Origin: an uncultured Clostridia bacterium
Lineage (GTDB): Bacteria; Bacillota; Clostridia; TANB77; CAG-508
Reading direction: 5' to 3'
Assembly (NCBI GenBank): GCA_904419095.1
Contig: CAJFQT010000068.1
Location: 1-7,688 of the forward strand
Length of the DNA: 7,688 nucleotides
In this document: piece by piece, positions 1 to 7,300 of the stretch
Numbering within the stretch: position 1 is the stretch's first letter
Layout of the letters: every line of letters starts with the position of its first letter
Position numbers and translations under genes: made by a program
The notes under the pieces: model-generated
Seen by the model: only the letters and a program-made list of their open reading frames with translations
Database searches by the model: none
What the model was told of the DNA's origin: nothing

Positions 1-117
1 GTATCAATGACAATCGAACTAATCACACCAATCGCTATCGAAAAAGGATTAAGATTCGCTATTCGTGAAGGTGGTAGAACAGTTGGTTCAGGAGTTGTAT
101 CTGATATAATCGAATAA
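1..117 (+). CDS. tuf: Elongation factor Tu, C-terminal end (5' part outside window)
   Basis: Frame 1 is open from the first base and ends with tandem TAA TAA stops at 115-120. The 38 visible residues end in the highly conserved C-terminus of bacterial EF-Tu: MTIELITPIAIEKGLRF, then REGGRTVGSGVV, ending in DIIE. This is beta-barrel domain 3, which helps hold aminoacyl-tRNA and contacts EF-Ts. EF-Tu is the GTPase that delivers aminoacyl-tRNA to the ribosomal A site in the cytoplasm. Codon choice differs from the rest of the window: CGT for Arg and ATC for Ile appear here, as expected for a very highly expressed gene, while downstream genes use AGA and ATA. The GTPase domain and start lie upstream of the window. 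An intrinsic terminator follows directly, so tuf is the end of its transcription unit. The family assignment is near certain from these residues. Confidence 0.97.
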   Translation, partial: VSMTIELITPIAIEKGLRFAIREGGRTVGSGVVSDIIE

Positions 118-124
118 TAATAAC

Positions 125-162
125 AAAAAGATCACCAAAAGACTATTGCGGTGGTCTTTTTT
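125..162 (+). terminator. Intrinsic terminator after tuf
   Basis: The arm at 125-136 (AAAAAGATCACC) pairs with 150-161 (GGTGGTCTTTTT) over 12 bp with one G-T wobble. The loop is 13 nt and the 3' arm runs into a T-tract. It sits 5 bp after the tandem stop codons and separates tuf from the next gene. Confidence 0.85.
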
Positions 163-184
163 GGTATTTTAGTAATTCTATTGA

Positions 185-213
185 TTGACAGTTTTCCATT
201 AAAATGATAAAAT
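185..213 (+). promoter_or_regulatory. Sigma-A type promoter for the 176-residue protein gene
   Basis: A perfect -35 box TTGACA (185-190) and a -10 box TAAAAT (208-213) are separated by 17 bp. Transcription should begin near 220, giving a leader of about 25 nt that holds the ribosome site AGGGAGG (230-236), 9 nt before the ATG at 246. It lies just after the tuf terminator, so the downstream gene appears to be transcribed independently. Confidence 0.8.
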
Positions 214-245
214 AGTATACATAAAGCAAAGGGAGGCAAGTCCAA

Positions 246-776
246 ATGGTAGAAAAAAATTTACGGAAAGAGGCACAAAACCTATTAAAGCTGGCTAAAA
301 AGGAAGAAGTGGATTTCTTAGAACTAATAAAAATATTACAGGAGGAAAATAAAAAAATAAAAAAAAGAATTCAATATAGCATAAAAGAAAAGGAATTTAG
401 AGAGATAGCCAAAAAAGAAATAGAAAAAATTGGAAGAATTTCATATGTTAAAAATTCAGGGAAATACCATATACAAGCATTTTATGGTAGAAATAACCAA
501 GAAAAAACATTAGAAATTTTAACAATATGTTTTAGCTACATAAATGAAGAATTTTTGCCATATGATTGTTTAATAAAGGAATTCATGGAAAGAATGCAAT
601 TAAGAGAGGTATATGCCAGAAGCTTCATTAAAAATTTATTAATAGGAATAAACAAATACAATGAAATTTTAACAGGAAAAATTAGTAACAATACCGATTT
701 AACTTATGGATGGTATATAATACAACCATTTATCGAAAAAATAATAAATGAAGCAACCGTAAAAAATGAGCAATAA
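246..776 (+). CDS. Uncharacterised charged cytoplasmic protein, 176 residues
   Basis: I do not recognise this protein. The ATG at 246 is set by a strong AGGGAGG ribosome site 9 nt upstream. Residues 1-62 are very rich in Lys and Glu with heptad-like Leu/Ile spacing (NLLKLAKKEEVDFLELIKIL), suggesting a helical or coiled-coil N-terminus. Residues 63-100 (around GRISYVKNSGKYHIQAFYG) look more like beta structure, and residues 101-176 look helical with several aromatics (DLTYGWYIIQPFIEKI). There is no signal peptide, membrane segment, metal-binding Cys/His cluster or nucleotide-binding motif, so it is probably a soluble cytoplasmic protein. The basic, helical character and the middle strand-rich part would suit a nucleic-acid-binding or regulatory protein, but that is only a guess. 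It forms a one-gene transcription unit with its own promoter, and its last four codons and stop lie inside its terminator hairpin. Confidence 0.85.
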   Translation: MVEKNLRKEAQNLLKLAKKEEVDFLELIKILQEENKKIKKRIQYSIKEKEFREIAKKEIEKIGRISYVKNSGKYHIQAFYGRNNQEKTLEILTICFSYINEEFLPYDCLIKEFMERMQLREVYARSFIKNLLIGINKYNEILTGKISNNTDLTYGWYIIQPFIEKIINEATVKNEQ

Positions 777-792
777 TTTTGCTCATTTTTTT
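761..792 (+). terminator. Intrinsic terminator overlapping the end of the 176-residue gene
   Basis: A perfect 13-bp stem pairs 761-773 (AAAAAATGAGCAA) with 779-791 (TTGCTCATTTTTT) around a 5-nt loop and ends in a T-tract. The stem encodes the last codons (Lys, Asn, Glu, Gln), and the TAA stop at 774-776 is in the loop. The A-tract on the 5' side and T-tract on the 3' side make it symmetrical, so it could also stop transcription on the other strand. Confidence 0.9.
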
Positions 793-903
793 ATTAAACA
801 GATATTCTAAAATTTAGGTTTAGCAGTATACAAAAATAAAAGTTACAATTAAGTGTAGTATATTACAGAATTAGAGATTAACAGTCACAACAAATAAAAT
901 ATT

Positions 904-938
904 AAGAGTTAAAATTAAAAAAACTCTTGCTTTTTTTT
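904..938 (+). terminator. Weak hairpin plus T-tract upstream of plsX (terminator-like)
   Basis: AAGAGTT (904-910) pairs with AACTCTT (922-928) over 7 bp across an 11-nt loop, followed by GC and eight T residues (931-938). The form is that of an intrinsic terminator, but the stem has only two G-C pairs. The preceding gene already has a strong terminator at 761-792, so this may be a backup, an attenuator, or chance in A+T-rich DNA. It overlaps one candidate -35 box of plsX. The remainder of 793-903 is A+T-rich and shows nothing else I can support. Confidence 0.4.
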
Positions 939-969
939 ATAAACAATAATAAAATATAAATGTTATAAT
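927..969 (+). promoter_or_regulatory. Promoter region for plsX (two overlapping candidates)
   Basis: Candidate one has -35 TTGCTT (927-932) and -10 TAAAAT (950-955) with 17-bp spacing. Candidate two is an extended -10, TG-T-TATAAT (961-969), with a perfect -10 hexamer at 964-969 and no obvious -35. Starts would fall near 962 or 976, leaving a leader of about 25-40 nt before the ATG at 1001. Which one is used cannot be told from sequence. Confidence 0.6.
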
Positions 970-1000
970 AAAATATATAAAAGCAGTTTGGAGGAAAACC

Positions 1001-2059
1001 ATGAAAATAGTATTAGATGCAATGGGTGGAGATAACGCACCAGATGCCAATATAAAAGGAGCAGTTAATGCAATAAATAAAGTCAAAGCAGAAGTAATAT
1101 TAGTAGGAAAAGAAGATATAATACGTTCAAAAATTAAAGAATTTTACGGAAAAGAATTAGAACAAATATCAAGCAGATTAAAAATAAAAAACGCGACAGA
1201 AACAATAGAAATGGAAGATACACCAACAATTGCTATTAAGCATAAAAAAGATTCTTCAATGGTAGTAGGTTTTAAAATGTTAAAAGAAGATGAAGGAGAT
1301 GTATTCATTTCTGCAGGAAATTCAGGGGCATTACTTACAGGAGCAACATTACTTGTTGGAAGGATAAAAGGAATAGATAGACCAGCATTAGCAGGAATTT
1401 TACCAGCATATCATAGCCAATTATTGCTTATAGATGCAGGTTCTAACACAAATTGTAAGCCAATAAACCTATTACAATTTGCACAAATGTCTACAATATA
1501 TATAAGAAATACTTTTGGAATTGAACATCCAGCAATAGGACTTTTAAACATTGGAACAGAAGAAACAAAAGGAAATGATTTAGTAAAAGAAAGTTACAAG
1601 CTACTAAAGGAAAAATCAGAAGAACTGGGAATAAATTTTGTAGGAAATGTTGAAGGAAGAGATGCTTTTTCAGGAAAAATAGATGCTATAGTAACAGATG
1701 GATTTACAGGAAATGTATTTTTGAAAACAACAGAAGGTTTAGGTAAATTTGTTAAAAAAACATTAACAGAAAGCTTTATGAAGAATATAATATCAAAAAT
1801 ATTAGCAGTACCATCATTACCAGCATTAAAAAGATTCTCAAAAGAAATGGACTACAAATCATATGGTGGGGCATTATTCTTAGGAGTAAAAAAACCAGTA
1901 GTCAAGGCCCATGGTAGTAGTGACGAGTTATTATTTGAGTATACAATTATTCAAGCAGAAAAATTCGTTGAAAATAAAGCAGTAGATAAAATGATAGACG
2001 AATTTGAAAAATTAAATAGCAAAAAAGCAGAGGAAAAACTTCAAAATAATATGCAATAA
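1001..2059 (+). CDS. plsX: Phosphate acyltransferase PlsX
   Basis: PlsX catalyses acyl-ACP + phosphate to acyl-phosphate + ACP. The acyl-phosphate is the donor for the membrane acyltransferase PlsY, so this is the first committed step of phosphatidic acid synthesis in most Gram-positive bacteria. It is a peripheral membrane enzyme. The 352 residues carry family signatures throughout: MKIVLDAMGGDNAP at 1-14, FISAGNSGALLTGA at 102-115, RIKGIDRPALAG at 121-132, LLIDAGSN at 142-149, LLNIGTEETKGNDL at 181-194, GNVEGRD at 215-221, TDGFTGNVFLKTTEG at 232-246, and YGGALFLGVKKPVVKAHGSS near 288-307. Usual length is about 330-345, so it is complete with a short charged C-terminal tail (KLNSKKAEEKLQNNMQ). 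The start is fixed by GGAGG at 990-994, 6 nt before the ATG. The ACP gene follows 220 bp downstream; PlsX and ACP are direct partners. It is not preceded here by rpmF, a common neighbour of plsX. Confidence 0.97.
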   Translation: MKIVLDAMGGDNAPDANIKGAVNAINKVKAEVILVGKEDIIRSKIKEFYGKELEQISSRLKIKNATETIEMEDTPTIAIKHKKDSSMVVGFKMLKEDEGDVFISAGNSGALLTGATLLVGRIKGIDRPALAGILPAYHSQLLLIDAGSNTNCKPINLLQFAQMSTIYIRNTFGIEHPAIGLLNIGTEETKGNDLVKESYKLLKEKSEELGINFVGNVEGRDAFSGKIDAIVTDGFTGNVFLKTTEGLGKFVKKTLTESFMKNIISKILAVPSLPALKRFSKEMDYKSYGGALFLGVKKPVVKAHGSSDELLFEYTIIQAEKFVENKAVDKMIDEFEKLNSKKAEEKLQNNMQ

Positions 2060-2198
2060 GCATAAAAAAATAGTATACTTAAATAGAAAATAAATCTTAA
2101 AAAAATAAAAATTAGTAATTTAAAATAAAGAAAAAAGGCTTTAAATCAACTAATAATCGACTTAGTAGTACAAAAATAAAAATATTTTATAAATTTAC

Positions 2199-2227
2199 TT
2201 GACAAATATATAAACATATAATATAAA
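2199..2227 (+). promoter_or_regulatory. Sigma-A type promoter for acpP
   Basis: A perfect -35 TTGACA (2199-2204) and -10 TATAAA (2222-2227) are separated by 17 bp, with a start expected near 2234. No terminator-like hairpin is visible between plsX and this promoter, so acpP probably receives both read-through from plsX and its own strong transcription, which fits the high amounts of ACP cells need. Confidence 0.8.
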
Positions 2228-2279
2228 GATACTATAATTAGAATGAAGATTCGAAACTTGAGAGGAGGTGAACTCGGAA

Positions 2280-2522
2280 ATGAGTTCAGAAGAAATATTA
2301 GAAAAGGTAAAAGGAATTATAGTTGAACAATTAGGTGTAGCTGATACAGCTGTAACTATGGAGGCTTCTTTTATAGATGATTTAGGTGCTGATTCATTAG
2401 ATATCGTTGAATTAGTAATGGCAATTGAAGAAGAATTTGATATAGAAATCCCAGATAGTGACGCAGAAAAAGTTGTAACAGTTGGAGATGTTGTTGACTA
2501 CATTAAAGAAAATGTACAATAA
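2280..2522 (+). CDS. acpP: Acyl carrier protein
   Basis: This is the small acidic carrier that holds growing acyl chains on a 4'-phosphopantetheine arm during type II fatty acid synthesis and delivers them to PlsX. The 80-residue protein has the expected four-helix ACP length and the signature DDLGADSLDIVELVMAIEEEF. Ser39 in the DSL motif is the attachment site for the prosthetic group. I chose ATG 2280 rather than the in-frame GTG at 2268: the GTG lies inside the Shine-Dalgarno sequence AGGAGGTG (2263-2270), and ATG 2280 has ideal 9-nt spacing. The longer reading would add only Met-Asn-Ser-Glu. It has its own promoter and ends before a strong terminator. Unlike many Clostridia, no rnc or fab gene follows. 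Confidence 0.97.
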   Translation: MSSEEILEKVKGIIVEQLGVADTAVTMEASFIDDLGADSLDIVELVMAIEEEFDIEIPDSDAEKVVTVGDVVDYIKENVQ

Positions 2523-2598
2523 AATGTATATTTAATGTATAAAACAAAATGCTAATAAAGTTTAAGTATAATAATTGTAAAATAATACTTATAAGCCT

Positions 2599-2650
2599 AA
2601 AGCCTCAATTTATAAAATTATCCATTTAATTTTATAAATTGAGGCTTTTT
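2599..2650 (+). terminator. Strong intrinsic terminator after acpP (22-bp perfect stem)
   Basis: Positions 2599-2620 and 2627-2648 are perfect reverse complements (22 bp) with a 6-nt loop TCCATT, and a T-tract ends at 2650. The base of the stem is G+C-rich (AGCCTC/GAGGCT), the usual terminator form. It lies between the convergent acpP and carboxypeptidase genes. Read on the minus strand it has only a poor T-tract, so it may block read-through from that side less efficiently. Confidence 0.9.
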
Positions 2651-2717
2651 CACTCATCACTTAAGGCTGTAAGTTGTTATATATTATGCAAAATTGTAAA
2701 TCATTATATAAATAAAA

Positions 2718-3965
2718 TCATAATAAATCATTAATATTTACTAAATAATTTTTAAAAAACAATGCTAAATAATCGTTAATACCATTTTTATAAATATCAT
2801 TGTTTAATATAATATCACAAGAAGACAAAAGCTCATTATTAACCATAACACTAACTTTTCCAACAGAAGAATTTTTAAACAATGGAGCAACCAAATTATA
2901 ATCACAATCAAATATCACATCTACATTTTTCTGATCTTTTTTTATCAATATAGTATCATAAGGAAAATCTTCTAATATAAAAATAGGAATAACATTAGTT
3001 CCTTTTTCAAAAGTAAAATTTTTAGTATTTAAATTTTTCCAATTCTCAAATTCACTTTTCACTAAAGCCCCAATATTAAAAGGTTCAAAATTAGAAAAAC
3101 AATATTCAATTAAACTAATACTATCTTTTGTTCGAAAATTTTTGGTATCAGCGCCAAGAACAACACAGATTATATCCATACCATTTCGTTTACAACTAGT
3201 AACCAAACATCTATTAGCACCATTTGTAAAACCAGTTTTAACACCATAAACACCATTTAAATTACCAAGTAACTCATTAGTATTTTTAAGAGCTTTAGGA
3301 TATCCATTAATAGTAACAGTATAGTTTTGAGTTCCAACAATCTTAGCAAAAATATCATTTTTTAAAGCATAATTAGTAAGCAAAGCAAGTTCATAAGCAG
3401 TGGTATAATGCTCATCTGAATCAAGACCGTGAGGAGTAATAAAATGAGTATTGGATAAGCCTAAACTAGAAGCCTTTTCATTCATTTTTTTTGCAAATTC
3501 CTCAACACTTCCACTACAATATTCTGCCAAGGCAACTGCTGCATCATTTCCAGAGCATAACATTAAGCCATACAACAAATCATTAACAGTTATTTTGTCA
3601 CCAACTTTTAGTCCCAAACGAGAACCACCTGTACCAGCAGATTTTTTTGAAATCTCAACAGTATCTGATAAATTACAATTTTGAATAATAACTGTAGCTG
3701 TCATAATTTTTGTGGTAGATGCCATCTTTCTCTTTTGAGTTTCATTTTTACCAACAAGAACTAAATTAGTAGCTCTATCAATTACCACATATGCTCTAGA
3801 ATTTATATTTGACAAATCACTATCAATATTTGCAGAAGTATTTATTGTAATATCATCAGATACTTCAGATTCAATATCATCTGCAAAAATGTATCTAGAA
3901 TTAATAGTAAAGAAAATAAATATTAAAGAAAAGATAGTAATAACTTTAAATATAAATTTTTTCAT
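2718..3965 (-). CDS. D-alanyl-D-alanine carboxypeptidase (PBP5/DacF-like, peptidase S11)
   Basis: This low-molecular-weight penicillin-binding protein removes the terminal D-Ala from peptidoglycan pentapeptides outside the membrane and so limits cross-linking. Numbered from the ATG at 3965 (415 residues): a signal peptide at 1-28 (MKKFIFKVIT start, long hydrophobic core, likely cut after YIFA), the active-site SxxK motif S83-T-T-K86, the SxN motif S138-G-N140, and K243-T-G245. These are the three hallmarks of serine DD-peptidases. GGSRLGLKVGD and the TPHGLDS segment are typical of the S11 family. Residues from about 290 fit the beta-rich C-terminal PBP5 domain, and the last 20 or so residues (ALFFKNYLVNINDLL) could be an amphipathic anchor. 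The frame extends 22 codons upstream to 4031, but I chose 3965 because AGAGG (3976-3980) lies 10 nt before it and the signal peptide begins there. Homologues include vegetative DacA and sporulation DacF; the sequence alone does not decide which. Confidence 0.95.
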   Translation of the reverse strand: MKKFIFKVITIFSLIFIFFTINSRYIFADDIESEVSDDITINTSANIDSDLSNINSRAYVVIDRATNLVLVGKNETQKRKMASTTKIMTATVIIQNCNLSDTVEISKKSAGTGGSRLGLKVGDKITVNDLLYGLMLCSGNDAAVALAEYCSGSVEEFAKKMNEKASSLGLSNTHFITPHGLDSDEHYTTAYELALLTNYALKNDIFAKIVGTQNYTVTINGYPKALKNTNELLGNLNGVYGVKTGFTNGANRCLVTSCKRNGMDIICVVLGADTKNFRTKDSISLIEYCFSNFEPFNIGALVKSEFENWKNLNTKNFTFEKGTNVIPIFILEDFPYDTILIKKDQKNVDVIFDCDYNLVAPLFKNSSVGKVSVMVNNELLSSCDIILNNDIYKNGINDYLALFFKNYLVNINDLL

Positions 3966-4061
3966 ATCAAAACAACCTCTATATAAATATATATATGAAA
4001 AATGAAAAATATGATTAGTATATATAAACAATAAAAATATTTATATATCAAGCTTTAGGAC

Positions 4062-4080
4062 TACTTTAGAAAATAAAGTA
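4062..4080. repeat. 7-bp perfect palindrome in the divergent intergenic region
   Basis: TACTTTA (4062-4068) and TAAAGTA (4074-4080) are perfect inverted repeats around GAAAA. It lies in the 360-bp region between the carboxypeptidase and adhesin starts. On the minus strand it abuts a possible -10 box TATACT (4082-4077) with a poor -35 (TTTAGT, 4104-4099, 16-bp spacer), so it could be an operator for the carboxypeptidase gene. No other carboxypeptidase promoter is clear. Chance occurrence in A+T-rich DNA is a real alternative. Confidence 0.35.
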
Positions 4081-4129
4081 TAAAATTTAATAAAATAAAC
4101 TAAAAAATAGAAATAATTTTATGTAAAGG

Positions 4130-4158
4130 TTGATTTTGTAACGAAAATGTAATATAAT
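4130..4158 (+). promoter_or_regulatory. Upstream candidate promoter for the adhesin gene
   Basis: -35 TTGATT (4130-4135) and a perfect -10 TATAAT (4153-4158) have 17-bp spacing. A start near 4165 would give a leader of about 160 nt before the adhesin ATG. Confidence 0.65.
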
Positions 4159-4164
4159 TATTAT

Positions 4165-4325
4165 GCAAATGTAAAAAAACAAAAAACATATAGAAAATGA
4201 GCATCCGTAAGTGTTTCAGACCACAATATTTTCAAAAAGAAAAATGGTAAAAAATGATATTGACTAATGAAAAAAATAATGTAAAATTATATTAAATAAG
4301 TATTTTCTAAAAGGAGAAGATGAGA
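4165..4325 (+). other. Untranslated leader of the adhesin gene (predicted)
   Basis: The stretch between the upstream promoter and the adhesin start is A-rich except for an island at about 4198-4227 (GAGCATCCGTAAGTGTTTCAG and on to GACCAC) that is clearly richer in G+C. I could not match it to a riboswitch class I know or find a stable hairpin. A 17-codon frame starting with ATG at 4197 and ending with TAA at 4250 covers it, but it lacks a convincing ribosome site, so I do not call it a gene. A second promoter lies within the leader at 4260-4287. Confidence 0.4.
4260..4287 (+). promoter_or_regulatory. Proximal candidate promoter for the adhesin gene
   Basis: -35 TTGACT (4260-4265) and -10 TAAAAT (4282-4287) have 16-bp spacing. 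A start near 4294 gives a leader of about 30 nt with the ribosome site AGGAG (4312-4316). It is individually plausible; together with 4130-4158 it suggests tandem promoters. Confidence 0.55.
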
Positions 4326-7300
4326 ATGAAAATGAAAAGAGCAGTGTATCTAATAGCATTCACAATATTTTTTGGTTTAGTGATGCTTTTTACAAACCAA
4401 TCAAAAGCAGCAGTAGTAAACCCACCACTATATCTAGGAATACAAGAATATAGAACAAACACAGACCCACAAAATATGGCATATGGAATTAATAATCCAG
4501 ACAGAAACGGGTCAACAACAGCAGATATAAAAGGAGCTAAAATCTGGGATATAGTTAAATACAATAGTTTAAGTGACACTAACTATGACAATAGCATAGA
4601 CTATTACTGTGTAAAAGCAGGAATAGGATTTAGAAATACAGGAGATAAAGCAACATACAATGTTTCTTATGATTTCAAAGCAGAAAAAGGAACAATTGCA
4701 AAGACACAAAATTCAGTATTAAAAAGTTTAGTTTCAGATGAAGCATACTATAAAATTTTAGCAATAACAGATTTAATGTATATTCCAGGAGAATCTACAA
4801 TAGAAGATAGAACAGCACTAAAAAATGCAGCACTAACAGCTGCTGGAATAGACATTGATGAATTTGCTATAGATATTACTGATACAGATATAGAGGCAGT
4901 TCAACAGGCAGCATTATGGTATTTCACAAACTATGATGATGAAGTATGGGGAGCTGTATATAACCAATTAGGATTAGAAAATGAAGGATGGTTTACATAC
5001 AAAACATCTGGCATGTCAGAATATCAAAGTTTCAAAGATTATAGATTAGGAGAAGATTTAGCAGGAGAGCAAAGAACAAGACAAGCAGTAGCAATATATA
5101 ATTATTTAATAAACACAGCAAAAGCAAATGAACAAAGCTACAAAGATGGAACAGCAGAATCAAGAACAAAAATCACATTATATGCAAATGCAACAGATGA
5201 AAATACACAACCAGTAATAGTAATAGAAAAATTACCACCAGAAGAAAAAGAATTTGATATGGCATTAAGAAAATACATAACAAAAATTAATGGAGTAGAA
5301 TTAGCAGAAGGAAGTAAAAGAAATCCAGAAATAGATGAATCAACATTAAAAACAGGAACAACAGCAACATACAAGCATAGAAAAGATCCTGTATCAGTTT
5401 CTACAGGAACAATAGTTACATATAATATAACAGTATATAATGAAGGAGAAAAATCAGGAAGAGTAACTAAAATAGTAGACCAATTACCAACAGGTTTAAA
5501 ATTCTCAAAATTAAATACATCAGGATTTACACCACAATATAATGAAACTACAAATCAAGTTACAATTACAAGAAATCAAAATAATGTAACAAATCTACAA
5601 GCATATAAAGAAGGTGCATTACAATCAGAAACAATTGAAATAGAATGTGAAGTAACTCAAAAACCAGACCAAAACAATAATATAGTATTAACAAATGTAG
5701 CATGGATAGCAGAAGAATATGATGCAGAAGATAATGTTACAATAACAAATCAAGAAGGTGCAGATAGAGATTCAGAACCTTCTACAATACCAGATGTAAA
5801 CAAAGATAATATGTCAGATTACAAAGGAACAACAAATCAAACAGATTTATCACAAAATATATATTATCCAGGTGAGCAAGATGATGATGACTTTGAAAAA
5901 CTAGTTCTTTTACCAAAAGCATTTGATTTAAAATTAACAAAAAGAATAGTTGAAGTTAATGGAGAAGAAGTACCAAACAGAATTGAAAGTGTTGATATCA
6001 CAAATCTAGCAAACGGTTCAGCAACAACAGGTACATATAACTACAATAAAGAACCAGTGTCAGTAAAACAAGGTGATATAGTTAAATATACATTAAGAAT
6101 ATATAATGAAGGAGACATTGATGGATATGCATCTGAAATTTCAGAAGACGTTCCAGAAGGATTAGAATTCTTATGGTCAGACAAAATGGATGATGAGTTA
6201 GATGCAGATACAACATTAACAGACGAAGAAAAAGAAGCAATAAAATATAATCAAGGAATTTGGAACATAAAAGAAATAGACAAAGAAACAAATAGAATTA
6301 ATATGATTTCAACAGACTACTTAGCAAAAGGAAAAGGAGCAGAATTAATAACAGATGAAGCAAACCTAATAAAAGCATTTGATAAAACAAAAGGATATAA
6401 AGACACAGAAACAGAAAAAAATCCAGACTATAAAGAAGTTTCAGTATATATGAAAGTTGTTTCAACACAAACAGCAGGAACAATAATTAGAAATGAAGCA
6501 GCGATAACAGAAGATACAGATGCAAATGGAGAACCAGTAGACGATAGAGATTCAAATCCAGATGAATGGGTGAAATATGAAGATGATGAAGATTATGATA
6601 ATGTTGTATTAGAAGTATTTGATTTAGCACTAAGAAAATTCATAGCAGCAGTTAGTCCAGATGTAACTATAGATGATTCAGATTATCTAGTAAATGAAGA
6701 TGGAACATATGAAAGAGCACCAGAAGTAGACACATCAGAATTAAACACAATAGGAACAGACGGACAAATGATAACAACAGCAACATACAATCATCCAAAA
6801 ACACCTGTAGAGGTAAACAAAAACGATTATGTTGTATATATGTTAAGAGTATACAATGAAGGACAAATAGATGGATATGCAAGTGAAATCACAGACTACT
6901 TACCAGAATATCTAGAATTTGTAGACGGAGAATTCAATAATAGATATGGTTGGACAGTATCAGGAGATGGTAGAACAGTAACAACAAACTATTTAAAAGA
7001 TACATTAATTAATAAAGCATCAGAAGATAACAATGGAACAATCGTATTAACATATAAAGAAGTACCTATTCTATGTAGAGTAAAAGACACAGCAAAAGTA
7101 AATGAAAATATCACAAACATAGCAGAAATTACAGAATACAAAGATGAAAACAAGGAAGACATTATAGATAGAGACTCACAAGCAGACAATGTAAATGTGC
7201 CATCAGATGAAGAATTACCAGGATATAAAGATGATGAAGTTGGACCATATGTACCAGGACAACAAGACGATGATGACTTTGAAAAAGTAATAATAAAACC

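Noticed and set aside
2149..2166. ACTAA...TTAGT inverted repeat as a FapR-like operator before acpP
   Set aside because: The half-sites point the wrong way relative to the Bacillus FapR operator and the 8-bp spacer does not match.
2268..2279. GTG start for acpP adding four residues
   Set aside because: The GTG is part of the AGGAGGTG ribosome site for the ATG at 2280, and ACP proteins start near that ATG.
3451..3684. 77-codon plus-strand open frame
   Set aside because: It lies wholly inside the carboxypeptidase gene on the opposite strand, whose three catalytic motifs prove the minus frame is the real one, and it has no ribosome site or recognisable product.
3966..4031. 22-residue N-terminal extension of the carboxypeptidase
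   Set aside because: The extension would place its residues over the ribosome site and in front of a proper signal peptide that begins at the ATG at 3965.
4020..4048. 9-bp inverted repeat ATATATAAA / TTTATATAT
   Set aside because: Composed only of A and T with an 11-nt loop, so expected by chance in this base composition.
4197..4250. 17-codon leader peptide before the adhesin
   Set aside because: There is no convincing ribosome site and no pattern typical of attenuator peptides; kept only as a possibility in the leader finding.
4307..4579. 90-codon minus-strand open frame
   Set aside because: Antisense to the adhesin signal peptide and start of the mature protein; a composition shadow.
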